In this document: positions 1-7,597 of the stretch, piece after piece
How the letters are laid out: each line of letters opens with the position of its first letter
Numbering within the stretch: position 1 is the first letter of the stretch
Source: Sandarakinorhabdus cyanobacteriorum
GTDB lineage: Bacteria; Pseudomonadota; Alphaproteobacteria; Sphingomonadales; Sphingomonadaceae
NCBI RefSeq assembly: GCF_002251755.1
Contig: NZ_NOXT01000112.1
Span: 16,928 to 65,721 of the forward strand
Direction of reading: 5' to 3'
DNA length: 48,794 nt
Position numbers and translations under genes: made by a program
Notes under the pieces: model-generated
Seen by the model: the letters and a program-made list of their open reading frames with translations, nothing else
Databases searched by the model: none
What the model was told of the DNA's origin: nothing

Positions 1-9
1 AAAAACGCT

Positions 10-1806
10 CTAAGCCGGCGGAATTTCGCCGAGGGCGGCCGGATCGGGGGCGTTGAAGTCCAACGCGCCGCGGATGATGCTGTCGGCGCCGGTCATCATG
101 TCGCCGCTGCAGATTTGCAGGTCCAACCGCTCCAGATCGCGGCGGCGATATTCGGCTTCGATGGCATCGATCATCGTGTCGGGGGTGCCGAGCGTGGCCA
201 GCACAGCGCGGCCCATGGCCACCGCACTTTCCAGCGTCTCGCGTGTCACCTGCTCCACCCCGGCTTGGCGCAGGGCAATGGTGTGCATCCGATCATAGGC
301 GCGGGCGATGATCGGCAGGTCGGGCCATTCGGCGCGGATCGGCTCCAGCACCGGCTTCGTATCCCATTGGCCGTCGATGGCGAACACCAGGGCGCTGGCG
401 CGATCGATGCCGGCGGTGCGCAGGATATCCAGCCTTGTGCCGTCGCCCCAGAACACCTGGTTGCCAAAGCGGGCGGTGACGTCGATCAGTTCGGCATCCA
501 GATCGATAGCGGTCAACGCCAGGCCGCGCGCCCGCAGCATCTGGGCAATCACCTGCCCGACCCGGCCGCTGCCCACCAGCACGACATGGCCGCCGGGCAG
601 ATCGCCGGCCATTTCCGGCCCGTCGCGGCTGCCGGCCTCCTCCACCCGTTCGAACAGCCGCATCGCCAGCCGAAACAGCAGCGGCGTCAACGCCATGGAG
701 CAGGTGACCACCGCGCCGAACAGCTGCGCCGCGCTGTGGCTGATCAGCAGGCCACGCTCCGCCTCGCCAAACAGCACGAAGCCGAATTCGCCGCCCTGGG
801 CCAACAGCATGCCCATTTCCCCGGCGCGGCGCCAATCGGTGCCGAACTGGCGGGCGAGCGCCGCGATCACCGCCGTCTTTACCGCCATCACGCCAATCAC
901 CAGCGCGATCAGCAGCGCAAAATTGTCGCGCATCACGGTCAGATCAAGGCTCATGCCAATGGCGATGAAGAACAGGCCTAGCATCAGGCCGCGGAACGGC
1001 TCGATGTCGGTCTCCAGCGCGTGGCGATAGGACGATTCGGCCAGCATCACGCCGGCGACGAACGCGCCGAGCGCCATGGAGAGCCCCAGGCTTGCCATCA
1101 GCAGCGCACTGCCCAGCACGGAGAGCAGGGCGGCGGCCACAAACGCCTCCCGCGCGCCCAGCGTGCCGATGATGCGGAACAGGCGCGGCAGCACCCAACG
1201 GCCAACCGCGACCAGAAAGGCCAGTGCCCCCAGTGTCTTGGCCGCCATCAGCCAGCCCGGTTCGGGATTGGCCACCGGCGCCCGCGACAGGGCGCCAACC
1301 ACGGTCAGCAGCGGCACGATGGCCAGATCCTGGAATAACAGCATGGCAAAGCTGCGTTCGCCAAAGGGCGTGGCCGCCAGTTGCCGTTCGCCCAGCAGCT
1401 GCATCACCAGCGCGGTGGACGACAGGCCCAGCGGCAGGCCGACCACCAGCGCCGCCTGCCACGTCAGGCTGGTCAGCCCCAGCAGCAGCCCGGTCAGCGC
1501 CAGGCCGCACAGGATCACCTGCGCCGCGCCCAGCCCGAAGATATCGCGCCGCAAGGCCCACAGCCGCGACGGCTGCAGTTCCAGCCCGATGACGAAGAGC
1601 AGCAGCACCACGCCGAATTCGGCAAAATGCAACGTCTGCTCGGCATTGGCGACCAGGCCCAGCAGCGACGGGCCGATCAGGATGCCGGCCGCGAGATAGC
1701 CAAGCACGGCGCCCAGCCGGAATCGGATGAACAGCGGCACCAGCACGACGGCGGCGGCCAGATAGACCACCACATCGCGCAGCAGATTGGGCTGGCCGTC
1801 CGCCAT
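10..1806 (-). CDS. Kef-type monovalent cation:proton antiporter (CPA2 family)
   Basis: Inner-membrane antiporter expected to exchange K+ (or Na+) for protons. The 598-residue protein has about 400 residues of hydrophobic helices (Na+/H+ exchanger domain). A cytosolic TrkA-N/RCK-type Rossmann domain follows, starting near residue 405, where GSGRVG is the glycine-rich nucleotide loop. The C-terminal tail of about 80 residues is soluble. The start is the ATG that overlaps the stop of the upstream scaffold gene (TGATG). An in-frame upstream extension of 103 residues is Cys/Arg/Gly-rich and looks like a shadow translation. Family members such as KefB/KefC are gated by glutathione or nucleotide; gating here is not shown. 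It is the last gene of the radA-cvpA-cysS-scaffold run, and only nine bases of the window lie beyond its stop. Family assignment is firm, ion and gating are inferred. Confidence 0.9.
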   Translation of the reverse strand: MADGQPNLLRDVVVYLAAAVVLVPLFIRFRLGAVLGYLAAGILIGPSLLGLVANAEQTLHFAEFGVVLLLFVIGLELQPSRLWALRRDIFGLGAAQVILCGLALTGLLLGLTSLTWQAALVVGLPLGLSSTALVMQLLGERQLAATPFGERSFAMLLFQDLAIVPLLTVVGALSRAPVANPEPGWLMAAKTLGALAFLVAVGRWVLPRLFRIIGTLGAREAFVAAALLSVLGSALLMASLGLSMALGAFVAGVMLAESSYRHALETDIEPFRGLMLGLFFIAIGMSLDLTVMRDNFALLIALVIGVMAVKTAVIAALARQFGTDWRRAGEMGMLLAQGGEFGFVLFGEAERGLLISHSAAQLFGAVVTCSMALTPLLFRLAMRLFERVEEAGSRDGPEMAGDLPGGHVVLVGSGRVGQVIAQMLRARGLALTAIDLDAELIDVTARFGNQVFWGDGTRLDILRTAGIDRASALVFAIDGQWDTKPVLEPIRAEWPDLPIIARAYDRMHTIALRQAGVEQVTRETLESAVAMGRAVLATLGTPDTMIDAIEAEYRRRDLERLDLQICSGDMMTGADSIIRGALDFNAPDPAALGEIPPA

Positions 1807-2222
1807 CAGCCCGCCGCTTCCACGGCAGCCATCAGGGCATCGAGCGGTAGCAGGATCGATGCATGGCGGGCGCGATGGGCCCGCGCCGGGGCAAAGGCGG
1901 CCCAGCCATCCGGTGCGGTTTCGCCCGTGCCGGCCAGGAACTCGGCCAGCGCGCGGCGGGTGGCGGCCAGCGCATCGGCATCGGCACCAAGTGCCCGCTC
2001 CGCCGCCACGGCCGCCGACGCCTGGCCCAGCGTGCAGGCCTTGGCAGCATCCAGCGCCACCGCAGCGATATGGCCGTCGGCCAGCGTGACATCGGCAATG
2101 ATCTTGCTGCCGCACACCGGCGATACCCGCGTGGCACTGCCGCCCGGCGCGGCGAGGCGATGGGCGCCTTCCCCGGCCAGTTTCAGGCGCAGAATCGCCG
2201 CACTATAGAGCGTGTCAGCCAT
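1806..2222 (-). CDS. IscU/SufU-like iron-sulfur cluster scaffold protein
   Basis: Cytosolic protein of 138 residues resembling the NifU N-terminal/IscU scaffold fold, which holds nascent Fe-S clusters. Two of the three usual cluster cysteines are visible, Cys37 (SPVCGSK) and Cys63 (KACTLGQAS). The third motif, normally Arg-x-x-Cys-x-x-Leu-Pro, reads RHASILLP, so Ser122 stands in its place. The usual Asp after the first Cys-Gly is Ser39. Cluster handling may therefore differ from classical IscU, or another ligand is used. It lies 51 bp downstream of cysS and is translationally coupled to the antiporter by a one-base TGATG overlap. The fold call is good, while the activity is uncertain because of the substitutions. 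Confidence 0.8.
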   Translation of the reverse strand: MADTLYSAAILRLKLAGEGAHRLAAPGGSATRVSPVCGSKIIADVTLADGHIAAVALDAAKACTLGQASAAVAAERALGADADALAATRRALAEFLAGTGETAPDGWAAFAPARAHRARHASILLPLDALMAAVEAAG

Positions 2223-2273
2223 ATCTGCTTCATGCCCTTCGGCAGCGGCGCTGAACAGGCGGGAAAACGCCGC

Positions 2274-3620
2274 TCAGGCCCGCCGCCAGGTGGTGCCGGC
2301 GGGCCCGTCTTCGAGGCTGATGCCTTCGGCGGCCAGCGCATCGCGGATGCGATCGGATTCGGCCCAGTTCTTCGCCTTGCGAGCGGCCGTGCGTTCCGCC
2401 ACCAGCGCATCGAAGCGCGCCGCATCGGGATCGGCGCTGCGCATGTCGTGCGCGTGGCGGCTCTTTTCCGGGCTGAGCGAGGGCAGGCCCAGAAAGGCCA
2501 GCGCTCCCAGCAGCGCCTCACGGTCCTGCTCGATCCCGGCAATCGCCGCCAGGGCCGCGGGCGTGTTCAGATCGTCGGACAGCGCCTCCACCAGCGCAGG
2601 CGGCGGCGGCGGACGCACGCCCTTCGGCACGTCGCCCAGCTTGCGCAGCCATTTGTCGAGCCGGCCGCGCATCTGGGTCAGCAGCGCTTCGTCCCACTGC
2701 AGCGGCTGGCGATACTGGGCGCTGAGGATGCCGAGGCGCAGCTCGTCCCCGGTCCAGCCGGCGGCGAGCAGATCACCCACGGTCTGCACATTGCCGAGCG
2801 ATTTCGACATTTTCTCCCCGCCACCAAAGTTCAGGAAGCCATTGTGCATCCAGATGTTGGCAAGCGGCGCACCATCATGGGCGCAGGCGCTCTGCGCGCA
2901 CTCATTCTCGTGGTGCGGGAAAGTGAGATCGATGCCGCCACCATGGATATCGATGGTTTGCCCCAGGCTTTCGGCAATCATCGCCGAGCATTCGATGTGC
3001 CAGCCCGGCCGGCCACGCCCCCAGGGGCTGGGCCAGCCCGCCTGATCCCTGGAAGACGGCTTCCACAGCACGAAATCGGCAGGGTTCTTCTTGTAGGGCG
3101 CAACCTCCACCCGGGCGCCGGCGATCATCTCGTCCAGCGGCCGGCGCGACAGGCTGCCATAGCCGCCGTGGCTGGCCACATCGAACAGCACATGGCCTTC
3201 AGCGGCATAGGCATGGCCCTTGGCGATCAACAGGGCGATCATGTCAACCATCGCCGGGATGCTGGTGGTGGCATGCGGGTGCAGATCGGGCCGCTCCACC
3301 CCCAGGGCGGCGGCATCCTCGAGATACAGCGCCTCATAACGCTGGGTGATCACCTCGATCCCCACGCCCTCGGCTCGGGCCTGATCCATGATCTTGTCGT
3401 CAATGTCGGTGATGTTGCGGGCATAGACCAACTTGTCGGGCCCATAGACATGGCGGAGCAGCCGCTGCAGCACATCAAACACCACGGCCGGGCGGAAATT
3501 GCCGATATGGGCGCGGCCATAGACGGTGGGGCCGCAGACATACATGGTCACCCGATCGGGGTTGATCGGTTGCAGCACATCCTTCGTGCGCGTCGCGGTG
3601 TTGTAGAGCCGGATCGTCAT
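2274..3620 (-). CDS. cysS: Cysteinyl-tRNA synthetase
   Basis: Class I aminoacyl-tRNA synthetase that charges tRNA-Cys in the cytosol. The N-terminus carries [10 protein letters not shown] with the zinc-ligand Cys, followed by the HIGH signature as AHIGN. Further zinc ligands appear in WHIECSAM and FPHHENE. The KMSKS loop is present as KMSKSLGNV. The length of 448 residues is close to the family norm of about 460. The ATG start overlaps the stop of the upstream cvpA gene as ATGA, so the two are probably translationally coupled. All catalytic signatures are intact. Confidence 0.97.
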   Translation of the reverse strand: MTIRLYNTATRTKDVLQPINPDRVTMYVCGPTVYGRAHIGNFRPAVVFDVLQRLLRHVYGPDKLVYARNITDIDDKIMDQARAEGVGIEVITQRYEALYLEDAAALGVERPDLHPHATTSIPAMVDMIALLIAKGHAYAAEGHVLFDVASHGGYGSLSRRPLDEMIAGARVEVAPYKKNPADFVLWKPSSRDQAGWPSPWGRGRPGWHIECSAMIAESLGQTIDIHGGGIDLTFPHHENECAQSACAHDGAPLANIWMHNGFLNFGGGEKMSKSLGNVQTVGDLLAAGWTGDELRLGILSAQYRQPLQWDEALLTQMRGRLDKWLRKLGDVPKGVRPPPPPALVEALSDDLNTPAALAAIAGIEQDREALLGALAFLGLPSLSPEKSRHAHDMRSADPDAARFDALVAERTAARKAKNWAESDRIRDALAAEGISLEDGPAGTTWRRA

Positions 3621-4276
3621 ATCGCGGTGGAAGGCGACTTTTTTTCCTGCTCGTCAAGCAGGCTGTCGAGCGCGCTGCGCTGCTTGCGGTCATAACCGCC
3701 GTCATCGGCCGGCGCATCATCACCAAAGCTGGGCACATCGGCGTGCGGATCAATCAGTTGCTGCTGCTGCTTCCAGGCCTCGCCAACCCAGCCGACCATG
3801 GCGCTGGCCACCAGCGCCAGCGTGGGGGTGGTGCGCGCCTTGGCCAGCCAATCGGGGCGCTCGGCTCCGCCCGGCACGATGCGCAGGGCCAGCGTGATCA
3901 GCAGGAAGATCAGACTGGCCCCCAGAAATCCCTTCACCAGGCCAAAGCCCAGACCAAGGATGCGGTCGATCACGCCGATCGTGCTGCCCTTGGCCGAACT
4001 GGACAGGAAGCTGCCGATCAGCTTGACGCCCAGCAGCGCCAGCAGGAACGGCCCCAGCACGGCGGCAAAGGCGCCGATCATGTCGCTGCCGCTGGCTTCG
4101 GCAAAAATCGCCTTGGCCGGCGTGTAGAACAGGCGGACGGCGACGAAACCGGCAAACCAGCCGGCCAGGCTGGCAACCTCGGCAATGAAGCCGCGCATCA
4201 GGCCAAAGCCGGCGGCGGCACCAACGATGATGACGACAATCCAGTCAAAACCGGCGAGGGAAGCGATGAAATCCAT
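3617..4276 (-). CDS. CvpA family membrane protein
   Basis: Inner-membrane protein of 219 residues with about four hydrophobic segments in the first 150 residues and a charged, Asp/Gln-rich cytosolic tail. The order of small hydrophobic helices ([19 protein letters not shown] first) matches the CvpA family, named for colicin V production. The molecular function of this family is poorly defined. The start is placed at MDFIASLAG, because the 15 extra in-frame upstream residues are basic and unlike the family. The stop overlaps the cysS start by four bases. It follows radA after a 65-bp gap that contains a hairpin. Confidence 0.85.
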   Translation of the reverse strand: MDFIASLAGFDWIVVIIVGAAAGFGLMRGFIAEVASLAGWFAGFVAVRLFYTPAKAIFAEASGSDMIGAFAAVLGPFLLALLGVKLIGSFLSSSAKGSTIGVIDRILGLGFGLVKGFLGASLIFLLITLALRIVPGGAERPDWLAKARTTPTLALVASAMVGWVGEAWKQQQQLIDPHADVPSFGDDAPADDGGYDRKQRSALDSLLDEQEKKSPSTAI

Positions 4277-4307
4277 GATGCTGCTTCGCCTACGCCAAAC
4301 CGGGGTG

Positions 4308-4338
4308 TGTTGCCAATCCAAAACAGCTCATGGCAACA
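4308..4338 (-). other. Intercistronic hairpin after radA
   Basis: Perfect 8-bp inverted repeat TGTTGCCA / TGGCAACA with a 15-nt loop, beginning three bases after the radA stop on the transcribed minus strand. No uridine tract follows, so it is more likely a 3'-end stabiliser or partial attenuator than a full terminator. It is one of a series of similarly placed hairpins in this window. Confidence 0.4.
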
Positions 4339-4341
4339 GCA

Positions 4342-5721
4342 TCATTCTGGCCTGCCGAGCGAATCCACCACGGCGTTCAGGGTGCGGAAACTCGCCACCC
4401 GCATCGCCCCGCCGCCGCCGGTGCCATCGGGCACGAAGGCACGGCCAAAGCCCAACTTGGCCGCTTCCTTCAACCGCAGCGAGGCAAGGCCAGCGCTGCG
4501 CAACTCGCCGGACAGCGCCACTTCGCCAAAGGCGACGCAATCGCCCGGCAAGGGCCGGTCCGTCAGGGCTGAGACCAGCGCGCAGGCCACTGCCAGATCG
4601 GCGGCCGGATCGGCGATGCGCAGGCCGCCCGCGACATTCAGATAGACTTCGTGGCCGCCAAAACCGAGGCCGCAACGCGCCTCCAGCACCGCCAGCAGCA
4701 TGGCCAGCCGGCCCGAATCCCAACCGACGACAGCCCGGCGTGGCGTCGCCCCCGATGGCACCCTGACCACCAGCGCCTGGATCTCGCAGAGCACCGGGCG
4801 CGTGCCCTCCAGCGCCGGGAAGACGACAGCGCCGGTCACGCTGGCGCCATCCGCCCGGTTGGTCAGGAACAGGCTCGACGGGTTCGCCACCTCCTCCAGG
4901 CCATCGGCGCCCATGGCAAACACGCCAATCTCGTCCGTCCCGCCAAAGCGGTTCTTCACCGCGCGCAGGATGCGATACTGGTGGCTGCGCTCCCCTTCGA
5001 AATAGAGCACGGTGTCAACCATATGCTCGAGCACGCGCGGGCCCGCGAGCTGGCCATCCTTGGTGACATGGCCGACGATCACCAGCGCACAGCCCGACAG
5101 CTTGGCAAAGCGGATCAGCTCCTGCGCCGACGCCCTGACCTGTGATACGGTGCCGGGCGCGCCCTCCAGCGTGTCCGAATGCATCGTCTGGATGGAATCG
5201 ATCACCAGCAGCGCCGGGGCGGCGCTCTGGCTGCCCAACGTCGTCAATATGTCGCGCACATTGGTTTCGGCCGCCAATGCCACATCGGCCTTGGCCAGGC
5301 CGAGCCGGCGGGCGCGCAGCCGCACCTGGTCCGCCGCCTCCTCGCCTGAGACATAGGCGACGCGATTGCCACTGCGCGCCATCTTGCCCGCCGCCTGCAA
5401 CAACAATGTGGATTTGCCGATGCCAGGATCGCCGCCGATAAGGGTGACGCTGCCGGCCACCAGCCCGCCGCCCAGCGCCCGATCCAGCTCGGTGATGCCG
5501 GTGGACAGCCGCTGCGGCAGGGTCACATCATCGGCCAGGCTTTCCATGGCGATGCGGCGGCCGCCCGACTGCAGCGATTGCTTGGCGGCAAAGGGGGTAA
5601 AGACCGGTGCCGCCTCTTCAGCCAGCGTGTTCCATTCCTTGCAGTCCGCACATTGCCCGGCCCAGCGCGGCGCCACCGCCCCGCACGCCTGGCACACATA
5701 GCGCGTCTTGCCCTTGGCCAT
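4342..5721 (-). CDS. radA: DNA repair protein RadA
   Basis: RecA-like ATPase that processes recombination intermediates and drives branch migration. The 459-residue protein starts with a four-cysteine zinc finger (CQACGAVAPRWAGQCADC). The Walker A motif GGDPGIGKST follows near residue 90-100 and the family-specific KNRFG motif comes later. A Lon-protease-like C-terminal domain (GGHEVYLNVAGG onwards) completes it. The start at MAKGKTRYVC puts the zinc finger at the N-terminus, as in the family; 31 further in-frame upstream residues overlap the divergent peptidase promoter region and are rejected. It heads the minus-strand operon and is divergent from the M20 peptidase gene. Confidence 0.96.
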   Translation of the reverse strand: MAKGKTRYVCQACGAVAPRWAGQCADCKEWNTLAEEAAPVFTPFAAKQSLQSGGRRIAMESLADDVTLPQRLSTGITELDRALGGGLVAGSVTLIGGDPGIGKSTLLLQAAGKMARSGNRVAYVSGEEAADQVRLRARRLGLAKADVALAAETNVRDILTTLGSQSAAPALLVIDSIQTMHSDTLEGAPGTVSQVRASAQELIRFAKLSGCALVIVGHVTKDGQLAGPRVLEHMVDTVLYFEGERSHQYRILRAVKNRFGGTDEIGVFAMGADGLEEVANPSSLFLTNRADGASVTGAVVFPALEGTRPVLCEIQALVVRVPSGATPRRAVVGWDSGRLAMLLAVLEARCGLGFGGHEVYLNVAGGLRIADPAADLAVACALVSALTDRPLPGDCVAFGEVALSGELRSAGLASLRLKEAAKLGFGRAFVPDGTGGGGAMRVASFRTLNAVVDSLGRPE

Positions 5722-5806
5722 TGTCACCCTTCCAGAACAGAGGCGGAACATTAGTCGGTGGGGTGGCCACTTGCAAGCAGCCCGCGCGGCGTGCCACATG
5801 CCGGCC

Positions 5807-7054
5807 ATGCGCACGCTCCTGCTCTCCGCCCTGTTCCTCGCCAGCCCGGCGCTGGCCCTGCCCGGCGCCCAGCCGAAAGCGATGCAGGCGGCCCATGCGA
5901 AGATCGCCGCCGATTATGAGACGACCATCGCCGAGGTGATCGAGCTGACGGAGATTCCGGCGCCGCCCTTCCGCGAAACCGCGCGCGGGGCGCGCATGGC
6001 CGAGAAGTTCCAGGCGCTGGGCCTCACCGATGTCCATGTCGATGCCGTCGGCAATGTGATCGGCACCAGGCCGGGCAAGGACCGCACCGCCAAGGCGCTG
6101 ATGGTTGCCGCCCATCTCGACACCGTGTTCCCGCCCGATGTGCCCATCAAGGTCCGCCGCGAAGGCGACACGCTGCACGCGCCCGGCATTGGCGACACCA
6201 CCGTCACGCTGGCCGCGCTGCTGGCCTTCAACCGCGCCCTCAATGCCGCCAACATCACCCCGCCGCGGGACATCATCTTTGTCGCCAACGTGGGCGAGGA
6301 AGGCCAGGGCGATCTGCGCGGCGTGCGCCACCTGTTTTCGGCCAGCTCGCTGAAACCGCGCATCGGCGATTTCATCAGCTTCGATGGCAGCAACGTCGCC
6401 CGCATCGTCAATGGCGGCGTCGGCTCCCGCCGTTATCGCGTCGCCTTCAAGGGGCCGGGCGGCCACAGCTATGGCGCGTTCGGCATCGTCAATCCGATGG
6501 CCGCCATGGCCGGCACGGTGCAGGGCCTCTACAAGATCGTGCCGCCCACCGACGTGAAGACCACCTTCGCCGCCTCCACCATCGCCGGCGGCACCTCCGT
6601 CAACTCCATCCCCAACCTGATCCTCGCCGAATTCGACATGCGCTCGGCCTCCACCGCCAATCTGAAAGCCCTGGAAAGCCAGGTCCTGAAGATCATCGAG
6701 GACAGCGTCGCCGCCGAAAACGCCGCCCGCGACACGCGCTATGGCAAGATCAGCGCCGTCCCCGAACTCATCGGCGACCGCCCGGCCGGCACCACGCCCG
6801 CCACCGACCCGCTGGTGCAGACGGCCGCGCGGATCCTGAAGGCCGGCGGCTATGATGCCGAGCTGATGCCCAGTTCGACCGACAGCAACATCCCGATCAG
6901 CTTGGGGCTGCCAGCCATCACCCTGGGTGCCGGCGGCGGCGGCTTCCGCGCCCATGCGCTGGATGAATATGTGAACGTCGAACGCACCGCATTCGTGAAG
7001 GGGCTGACGACGGCATTCGACATCGTGGTGGAAGCGGCCAACATCAAGCGCTGA
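5807..7054 (+). CDS. Secreted M20-family metallopeptidase
   Basis: Zinc-dependent amino- or carboxypeptidase of the M20 (PepT/ArgE/DapE-like) superfamily, 415 residues. A signal peptide (MRTLLLSALFLASPALA) predicts periplasmic export. Candidate metal and catalytic residues are His103 and Asp105 in AAHLDTVF, Asp130 in GIGDTT, the Glu164-Glu165 pair in GEEGQGD, Asp193 and His383 near the C-terminus. The dimerisation (lid) domain lies between, around GPGGHSYG. An ATG nine bases upstream would add three residues; the chosen ATG gives the cleaner signal peptide. Divergent from radA, with an 85-bp intergenic space. The substrate cannot be read from sequence. Confidence 0.88.
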   Translation: MRTLLLSALFLASPALALPGAQPKAMQAAHAKIAADYETTIAEVIELTEIPAPPFRETARGARMAEKFQALGLTDVHVDAVGNVIGTRPGKDRTAKALMVAAHLDTVFPPDVPIKVRREGDTLHAPGIGDTTVTLAALLAFNRALNAANITPPRDIIFVANVGEEGQGDLRGVRHLFSASSLKPRIGDFISFDGSNVARIVNGGVGSRRYRVAFKGPGGHSYGAFGIVNPMAAMAGTVQGLYKIVPPTDVKTTFAASTIAGGTSVNSIPNLILAEFDMRSASTANLKALESQVLKIIEDSVAAENAARDTRYGKISAVPELIGDRPAGTTPATDPLVQTAARILKAGGYDAELMPSSTDSNIPISLGLPAITLGAGGGGFRAHALDEYVNVERTAFVKGLTTAFDIVVEAANIKR

Positions 7055-7078
7055 ATGGTCAAGGAAGAAAGGCCTGTG

Positions 7079-7097
7079 CCCCGGATCAATTCCGGGG
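7079..7097. repeat. Short palindromic extragenic element
   Basis: CCCCGGA-TCAAT-TCCGGGG, a perfect 7-bp inverted repeat with a 5-nt loop, located 25 bp after the M20 peptidase stop. It may be a dispersed palindrome or a terminator stem for the peptidase gene. No T-tract follows on the plus strand. Confidence 0.45.
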
Positions 7098-7549
7098 TGA
7101 CGTGGGCAGGGGCAGAGCGCCCGCACCCGCTTTTGGCTTTGGACGGCGCAACAAGGCCGATCGGCGTCCCTTTTTGACGGAGACTGCCAGCGCCGACGTT
7201 GACGCCATTCTGATATCAACTTGAGAAAGAACGATTATTCTTCAGATTTCTCGGGCGATGTCCCGCGAATCACCCTGGTCCGCCCGTTTTTCCACTTTTT
7301 ACGAATTGGGCAGGATTCAGGATTTTTAACGCCAATCGGAACCCGCCCGGGCCACACGCCAGGCAGCGCCATGATGACAGGCTTTGCCCGTGTAGGACAG
7401 ACAGGGTTCCATCCGGGATCCGAGGGCAGTGCCCGACCCGCGAGCGCGCCCGAAATCACAGGGGTGCAGAGGCCTCGCCCCTGCCCACCGGAGCCAGTTC
7501 CTCCTTCTCCCCGTAACGCAGCACCTGCCTTTTGCGAATTCTCCCGCAC

Positions 7550-7577
7550 TTGCCGGGGCTTGTGTGGCCGTTACACT
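7550..7577 (+). promoter_or_regulatory. Candidate sigma-70 promoter for the patatin gene
   Basis: TTGCCG and TACACT hexamers separated by 16 bp, ending about 20 bp before the GTG start of the patatin gene, with a strong GAAAGGAG ribosome binding site in between. This is a pattern match only. Confidence 0.35.
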
Positions 7578-7597
7578 GGCGGGCGAAAGGAGCGTGC

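Larger units (their letters stand above)
7055..7597. other. Long intergenic region upstream of the patatin gene
   Basis: About 540 bp with no convincing gene. Open frames crossing it have unsupported starts, low-complexity translations and no ribosome binding site. The central part (roughly 7130-7340) is visibly richer in A/T than its surroundings. It contains a short palindromic element at its left end and a plausible promoter at its right end, both listed separately. A small RNA or a decayed gene cannot be excluded. Confidence 0.5.

Noticed and set aside
1863-3695. 610-residue frame on the plus strand opposite cysS
   Set aside because: Antisense to cysS and the scaffold gene, both with clear family motifs on the other strand.
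5618-7219. 533-residue frame on the minus strand opposite the M20 peptidase
   Set aside because: The plus strand has a signal peptide and full metal-site pattern; the minus frame is low-complexity.
7235-7549. 104-residue minus-strand frame in the patatin upstream gap
   Set aside because: No ribosome binding site, no domain, biased Gly/Pro/Arg content; insufficient to call a gene.
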